From: Phallus indusiatus
Lineage: Eukaryota > Basidiomycota > Agaricomycetes > Phallales > Phallaceae
Reading direction: 5' to 3'
Assembly (NCBI GenBank): GCA_027605045.1
Contig: JAQFWX010000035.1
Location: 248,001-312,000 of the forward strand
Length of the DNA: 64,000 nt
In this document: positions 58,342 through 64,000 of the stretch, in pieces
Layout: each line of letters starts with the position of its first letter
How positions within the stretch are numbered: position 1 is the first letter of the stretch
Program-made: the position numbers and the translations under genes
Notes under the pieces: generated by a model
Told to the model about the DNA's origin: nothing
The model's input: the letters and a program-made list of their open reading frames with translations, nothing else
The model's database searches: none

Positions 58342-60280
58342 ATGGCAACAGCTAGTACTTCAGGTAATTATGTGTTTAGCTAAAGTTCTCACAAGACACT
58401 AACACTTGAATCTCAGCAATTGGAAAACTTTCACGAGAGGAGTTTCGTCGTCAGAAAGATCTTGATGCCGCTCGAAAGGCTGGTACGGCACCAGCTGCTG
58501 TGGATGAGGAGGGGAAACCAATCAATCCCCATATTCCGCAATACATTTCACAGGCACCTTGGTATCTCGACAGCGGCAAGCCTTCACTAGCCCATCAGCG
58601 ACGAGCACAAGAAGCCGCCAGTCCGTTGGACAGTTGGTATCAGCGAGGACAGAAAGCGGGTCCTGCCGCCACCAAGTATCGAAAAGGTGCATGCGAGAAT
58701 TGCGGTGCTATGACTCACAGTCGCAAGGACTGTATGGAACGACCTCGCAAAAAGGGAGCGAAATATACCGGGAAAGATATTCAGGCAGACGAAGTGGTTC
58801 AAGACATCCAAGCCGGTTATGCTGCCAAACGAGACCGCTGGAACGGATACGATCCTACGGAATACCAACAAATCTATGAAGAGTACGCGGCAGTTGAAGC
58901 AGCTCGCCAAAAGCTTCGGGAGGAAGAGATTGATAACCAAACTACGACTGATCTCGCGGCTGTGCGGAAGGTTGCGAAAGCCAAGACAGGGGCGGACGAT
59001 GAATTTGGTTCCAGTGACGACGAGAATGAAGACGAAGACAAATACGCCGATGCAGCTGACGCTGTTGGTCAGAAAATGGACACGAAGACGCGGATAACGG
59101 TCCGAAACTTGCGTATACGTGAAGATACTGCCAAATACTTGCGGAACTTGGATCCAGACAGTGCATATTATGATCCTAAGACCCGTTCGATGCGTGAAGC
59201 ACCTGATCCTACTGTTTCAGCGGAAGAGGTATGTTGTCTATTTATTGGGTTTTCATGACACATGATATTGATATTATTAAAGGCCTTATTCGCAGGAGAC
59301 AACTTCCTTCGTCACACTGGTGAAGCTACTGATTTCGAAAAGCTTCAATTATTTGCTTGGCAATCCGCTGCACGGGGAAATGATGTGAATCTCCATTCTA
59401 ATCCGACTGCTGGAGAGATTCTTCATCAAGAATACAGGGAGAAGAGAAATATGCTGAAAGACAAAAACAAAGTCAGCGTCTTGGCCAAATATGGTGGAGA
59501 AGAGTATCTTCAACGCGCGCCTAAAGAGTTGTTGGCAGGACAGACGGAGGAGTACGTTGAGTACTCAAGAACCGGGCAAGTTATCAAGGGCAAGGAAAGA
59601 GTCAAGAATCGGTCTAAGTACGCTGAAGATGGTAAGGAGAATCGTATTTTCTGCCGGGTATGATGTTTTTAATGGCCCTCAATAGTGCTCATCAATAACC
59701 ACACGACTGTATGGGGATCGTATTACGATGTTTCGACCGGGCAATGGGGTTACGGTTGCTGTCACTCGACGATCCACGCTTCTTATTGCGCGGGTGAAGC
59801 GGGGATTTCGGCAGCGCAATCCTCGACCGCCCAAAACCTTCTTGCGAATCTGTTACCCGGTGAGAATGGTCGTACAATAGCGGAGCAACATCGTGAAAAT
59901 ATACCCCAAAAGAAGAGGGATATCCTAAAAGAGGCTGACGAACCGTCGTCATTAGCAAAAAAGCACCTAGGGGAAGGAAACGTTCAACTTGACAAGGACA
60001 GACTAGCAGATGCTATCAAGGCGGAACGAGAGAGGAAACGGAAAGGTCTCGGTACAGAAGACGATGATATGTCGTTCGGAAAACGTAGGAAGTATACTGA
60101 AGGTCTCTCGAGCCGAAGTGAAGAGTTGACAGAAGAACAATTAGGTACGTGCAAAGCTCGGAATCCTGTCATTAATTGCACGTATCTTAATATCGTTTTG
60201 CAGAGGCATACCTACGGACAAAACAAGCTGGTCGTGAGGACCCAATGTATAATTATGTTGACAAGGATGTTGTTGTTTAA
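58342..60280 (+). CDS. SLU7: Pre-mRNA splicing factor SLU7
   Basis: A second-step spliceosome factor that helps choose the 3' splice site. [20 protein letters not shown], then [20 protein letters not shown] (the conserved PWY motif), the CCHC zinc knuckle [74 protein letters not shown] and [13 protein letters not shown]; later YEDGKENR-type sequence, [20 protein letters not shown] and [18 protein letters not shown]. The C-terminal part is charged and ends [13 protein letters not shown]. All the core family blocks are intact. A few ~50-nt introns; the first follows codon 7. Confidence 0.95.
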
Positions 60281-60457
60281 CAGTAATATGTAGCTATATT
60301 GTAATGAATGTGTTTTTGAGCGAGGTTGATCTTCCGGCGTGAGATCCAGTCACCACGTGGCGGATGCTTTTTTTGATGTTTGACACTCAGAGCGCTACTA
60401 GAATGCCATGGATTCCTGAAGTAGTGAAGGATCCCTTCCGCCTTCTTTCCCCGCATC

Positions 60458-61465
60458 ATGCCAGAATTCACTGGGACCTGGCTAATTCCTATCATCTCCA
60501 TAGTTTCTCTACGCTTTTTCATTTCAAGTGTTTTCCAGCTCGATAACCCTAATGCAGACAATCTCCTCAAGGGGCTGTTGCAAGGAACTATAATGTACCA
60601 AGCTTTCCTTTCCACGAATCAGTTAATAACCATCGCGTTTGCGTTGGCAGTTTTTGGAAGACTCGTGCAGGACTTTCTAACGCAACAAGATTCCTGGAAA
60701 GTCATAAGCACAACCATAGGTTTCGCGTTTGGGGTGCTGCTGGCAGACGTTGTATCATACCTTTACAACGACGAAGAGTGGAGCATCTTTACGGTCATTG
60801 ACGAATATACTACTAGTACCACTAGAAGGGATTCTCGCTCGCACCGTCATCCAGTTCGTCGGCGCGTCAGTGAACCGCGTCGGATTGAAGACATTCCGTC
60901 TCTTCACGAAGAGGTCTCCAGTATCGACTCGCAGTCTCACCTCGGTGACCAGAGTTTGCCTGAGTTTGACAAAGAAATAGCGAGACTACGTGCTAAGGCA
61001 CTCGATGCTGCTGGACAAAGTCGAAGATGTCGCGAGGAGAGAAAATGGGCACTATCGCAAGGAAATCTAGCTAGAGCGTTTCAACTTCGCTGGCAGATCA
61101 AAAAGTATCGCGCATTGGCCCTGAGTTTCACGCGCGAAGCTGACCAAAAGCTGATAGAAAGTGGGTTGAAGCATTTCAGAGTAGCTGTATCATTTTGCTG
61201 ACAGTAGGTTTATTCAGACGATAGGGCCAAACGCGGAGCGTCGTCAATTGAAGAGATCGGAGGAAACCCAAGTCAACAACTTGCTGCCGAGTGGCAGAGT
61301 CAAGCACCCTATGTGCAAGTAGTAGTGGAAAATGGACAAGACCGCGATCGCGACCACAACTCTCAAGCACATGGATCAAAATCAAACGAGTATTACATTG
61401 AAACAACCTCGCGCGGGACTAACGTGCACGATATTTCCAGGTACAAAGTAGAAAGTAGAAGGTGA
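60458..61465 (+). CDS. Orphan membrane protein with DUF1771-like helical domain
   Basis: Not firmly recognised. The N-terminus has hydrophobic segments TWLIPIISIVSLRFFISS and ITIAFALAVFGRLVQDF, then ISTTIGFAFGVLLADVVSYL. A basic linker (RRDSRSHRHPVRRRVSEPRR) leads to EIARLRAKALDAAGQSRRCR and ALSQGNLARAFQLRWQIKKY, FTREADQKLIE, which resembles the helical DUF1771 region that precedes Smr domains (inference). A 57-nt intron (GTGGGT...TTCAG) joins LIE to NDRAKRGASSIEEIGGNPSQ, and the tail ends YKVESRR. No Smr domain follows. About 270-330 residues. A different, earlier ATG at 60402 is in another frame. Confidence 0.55.
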
Positions 61466-62021
61466 TTTAGTACGTTGGACTGGGGGTCAATCTTTGGTTA
61501 AGGCTTTGCTTTTCGTCCAGCTTTCACGTTACCTCTGGAGCAGGAAGTCGACGTACTGTTGTAGCTGCTAATAATCGAAGTCACCCGGGCCCCGAGAGTC
61601 CTCCCACCTCTGATACCTGGTCACGTCAGTTGGACTAAGCACATCGAATTGGGATCGGGTTTCCGCGACATAGTATGTAGTCCACCACGGTTTGAGGCAG
61701 CAACCAATGAGACGCGTCGGAAGAAAATCATTTTGATGGTCGCGCACAGATTGACGTTATGTAAATTGACAATAAATAGATCGTATAAGAGAAAAGTGTG
61801 AACTTCAAATGATGAAATTAGATCTTATTACTGAGAATGACATGTGTGAACCCTGCTGGGGGCAGGGACTCGGCGCCACTCGTCGCGCGCACCTGGACAC
61901 CACCACGACCTGGTTATTATTATCTCTGTCTGCTGTGTATTTATAGGATTTTATATTTTGAAATCGGTTTTTGTTCGGCCGAGTCATTGAAATTCGGCGC
62001 TAAGAACTTGGTTAGACTAGT
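61466..62021. other. Intergenic region upstream of RPC34
   Basis: 556 bp with a small stem-loop-capable stretch CCCTGCTGGGGGCAGGG near 61852-61868 and an ATGATGA...CTGA pair near 61809-61835. No complete snoRNA structure could be built. No gene supported. Confidence 0.45.
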
Positions 62022-63960
62022 ATGCCTTCTACTAGTAATCCTTCTAGTCGTCCGTTGAATGCCGTTGAACAAACCATCCACAGGACAGCCGTTAACAATG
62101 AAAAGAAGGTGAACGGCTTAGTATCTTTTCTACGATTAACTAACAAACATTTTATCATCCAGACTATCACACAAAAAGAGATCGATGCATTGGTTGCCGA
62201 CGTGAATGTTCGCGCAGGAGCAATTAACTTTCTTCTAGCAACAGTAAACCTCGTGCTTGTACTTTTTTGGTCGCTGCATTAACAAAATGTTTTTCAAAGG
62301 GTATGCTGAAGATGATGCAAGGAGATGAGATATCCTATCGAGCTGTCGCAAAGAAGGAAATGGAGATGTACGTCTTATAGCTGATCTCATCACTATAAAC
62401 GATCAATTGTCTGAGGCGTTCGCTTCGATGAATATAGAAAGAAGGAGATGACAGGAGATGAGAGCATGGTCTTGAGTCACATTGAGAGTGCTGGAAATAG
62501 AGGTGAGCTCATCGCGTTTTTTAAACAATCGATAGTCATCTCTTTTGACACTCTTTGAAACGTCAGGAATCTGGACGAAGCATTTGAAAGCGAAAACAGA
62601 GCTACATCAGACAGTTATCACTCGGTGTATCAAATCGCTCGAACAGAAAGGGTTGATCAAGGCAGTAGACTCCGTCGAGGTGCGTTGCCGGTTTTGTGGT
62701 TTTCTAATATGTATAATACTAAGCCTACGGTGCTCTATAGCATCCTACACGGAAGATGTATATGATGGCGCATTTACAACCCGCCGTTGAAGTTTCGGGT
62801 GGACCATGGTACTCTGATAAAGAACTTGACACTGAATTCATCAAAATGCTTTCAAGCGCGTGTCTGCGTTTCATTCAGGAAAAGGTAGCTAATCGGATTT
62901 ATACATTATCGTGTAATCATCATCTAACACTCCTTTCCTTTCAGACCTTCCCCAAAACAAAGGTCAACTCCAGTCATGCGCCGTTATACCCCGTTTCGCA
63001 CTCCACTTCATATCCTACAGCAAAGACCATACATACCTGGCTCCAAAAATCTCGACTGAGCGAACAGGAACTAAATGTCAAACATGTTGAAATGCTGCTA
63101 GACGTTCTTGTATACGATGGCCAGATTGAACGATTACCAGCATATGGAGCAAGCGGGTGGAACATGACTACAATGGACGACGACGATGAAGAAGATGACG
63201 ATGATGAATCAGACGCACAGTCAAAGAAACGTAAGAAAAAAGAAAAGGCAAAGAGTCGAGACGATAAGAAGAAGAAATCAAAGGGGAAGAAACGGTCCCG
63301 GGATGTAACGTCCAGTGAAGAGGAGGATGATTCAGAAGATGATAAACGGAAGAAGAAAAGGCGAAAGGTCAAGGGAGAAAGTGATGGCAGCGGTGAAGAT
63401 GAAGAACGTACTAAGAAGAATCGTAAACGACGGCGCGTTGTTGCTGAAAGTGAATCTTCCAACGATTCAGAGTCGGAAGAGGAGTCGGAAGAGGACAATA
63501 AGAAGAAGAAAAAGACGAAACGGTCGTCTTCAAAAGCGTCATCATCGAAATCTTTGAAAAAAAGAAAAAGTCAAAGAAACACGCTATCGACTCGGACAAC
63601 TCGGAATCAGAATCGGATTCAGATCACGACACCAACACTGACGACTCAAGCGACTCAGATTCAGATTCAAAATCGAAATCGAAGTCAAAGGCTAAACGTG
63701 CACGCCACAAAACCCGAAAGGATAAAGAAAAGGAGTATAACAATAAGACGGAACCCGACACGTCGTTCGCTGATGGAGCTGATTCGACGTATAATAGCGT
63801 GTATCGAGCTATTCGACAAGATCGCGTCAGTCTCGGATGGTCGCAAGCGCCATGTGCGCGTTGTCCTGTGTTTGACTTTTGCCATGAAAATGGGCCTGTG
63901 AATCCTACGGAGTGTGTTTATTATGGGGATTGGTTACAACAAGGGATTGCGAGTTTTTGA
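62022..63960 (+). CDS. RPC34: RNA polymerase III subunit RPC34/RPC6, with apparent frameshift
   Basis: A Pol III-specific subunit with winged-helix domains that helps open promoters. MPSTSNPSSRPLNAVEQTIH, ITQKEIDALVADVNVRAGAI, VLSHIESAGNRGIWTKHLKA, VITRCIKSLEQKGLIKAVDS, HPTRKMYMMAHLQPAVEVSG, GPWYSDKELDTEFIKML, ELNVKHVEMLLDVLVYDGQI. A long Asp/Glu/Lys/Ser insert (about 63175-63720) separates these from the C-terminal iron-sulfur motif CARCPVFDFCHENG with VNPTECVYYGDWLQQGIASF. The two halves are in different frames: a run of seven A at 63557-63563 marks the change, and one more A would join them. This could be an assembly or sequencing error, a real frameshift, slippage, or a missed intron. Confidence 0.85.
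63557..63563 (+). other. A7 run at the frame change in RPC34
   Basis: Upstream, the frame encodes a Lys/Ser-rich insert; downstream, the Ser/Asp-rich continuation and the conserved Cys cluster are read one base off. The frame that continues past the run ends at 63901 without the conserved C-terminus. Confidence 0.7.
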
Positions 63961-64000
63961 GGTATTTGGGTTTGCAGTGCTTATTATTATGGGACGCAAA

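Noticed and set aside
61809..61835. ATGATGA ... CTGA resembling snoRNA C and D boxes
   Set aside because: No terminal stem, and the spacing fits only a C/D' pair with no proper final D box. Too little for an RNA gene call.

Overview
The window is nuclear DNA of a filamentous basidiomycete, most likely an Agaricomycete (inference). Genes are compact and broken by many introns of about 48-60 nt. They include two fungal Ppo-type fatty-acid oxygenases, a basidiomycete-style CBM5/12 + DM9 protein and a Gef1-like CLC antiporter. Nearly all genes are housekeeping genes recognisable by motif. I found no convincing mobile element, tRNA, rRNA or CRISPR array.

Layout, left to right. 0-7 kb: 3' end of a YtcJ-like amidohydrolase, an RDH54/RAD54B-type Snf2 translocase, then a 1.4 kb stretch without a supported gene. 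7-11 kb: Ppo copy 1 (+). 11.4-15.1 kb: pterin carbinolamine dehydratase (-) divergent from diphosphomevalonate decarboxylase (+), then an MBIP-like protein (+). 15.3-23 kb: NAD kinase (-) and a large unassigned, mostly disordered protein (-) with a coiled coil and one C-terminal membrane segment. 23-30.2 kb: CTF4/Mcl1 (+) convergent with the pre-mRNA 3'-end nuclease YSH1/CPSF73 (-). 30.5-34.4 kb: Ppo copy 2 (-), an inverted paralogue of copy 1. 34.4-35.9 kb: no supported gene. 35.9-44 kb: ARFRP1/Arl3 GTPase, a membrane-anchored SDR (-), a CLC antiporter and a CBM5/12-DM9 protein. 44-50.7 kb: Med1-like Mediator subunit, palmitoyl-protein thioesterase (-) divergent from MPC2, an Apq12-like membrane protein (-), and a small acidic/Ser-rich orphan. 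50.7-55.7 kb: mitochondrial-carrier-like protein (-) divergent from a MARVEL-like tetraspan protein, ribosomal protein S18, signal peptide peptidase. 55.8-64 kb: a secreted Ser/Thr-rich cell-surface protein (-), splicing factor SLU7, an orphan membrane protein, and the Pol III subunit RPC34 with an apparent frameshift.

The genes do not form one pathway, and I see no secondary-metabolite or defence cluster. The most distinctive features are these: the inverted Ppo pair with a shared promoter element and uneven divergence; chains of micro-exons (7, 11 and 15 nt) in the DM9 and CLC genes; an orphan coiled-coil/membrane protein with repeated Pro-directed motifs; very short bidirectional promoters, one carrying a 16-bp perfect palindrome; and the A7-run frameshift in RPC34. 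Exon boundaries were inferred by eye from GT/GC-AG sites and family similarity. Gene ends are firmer than internal splice sites.
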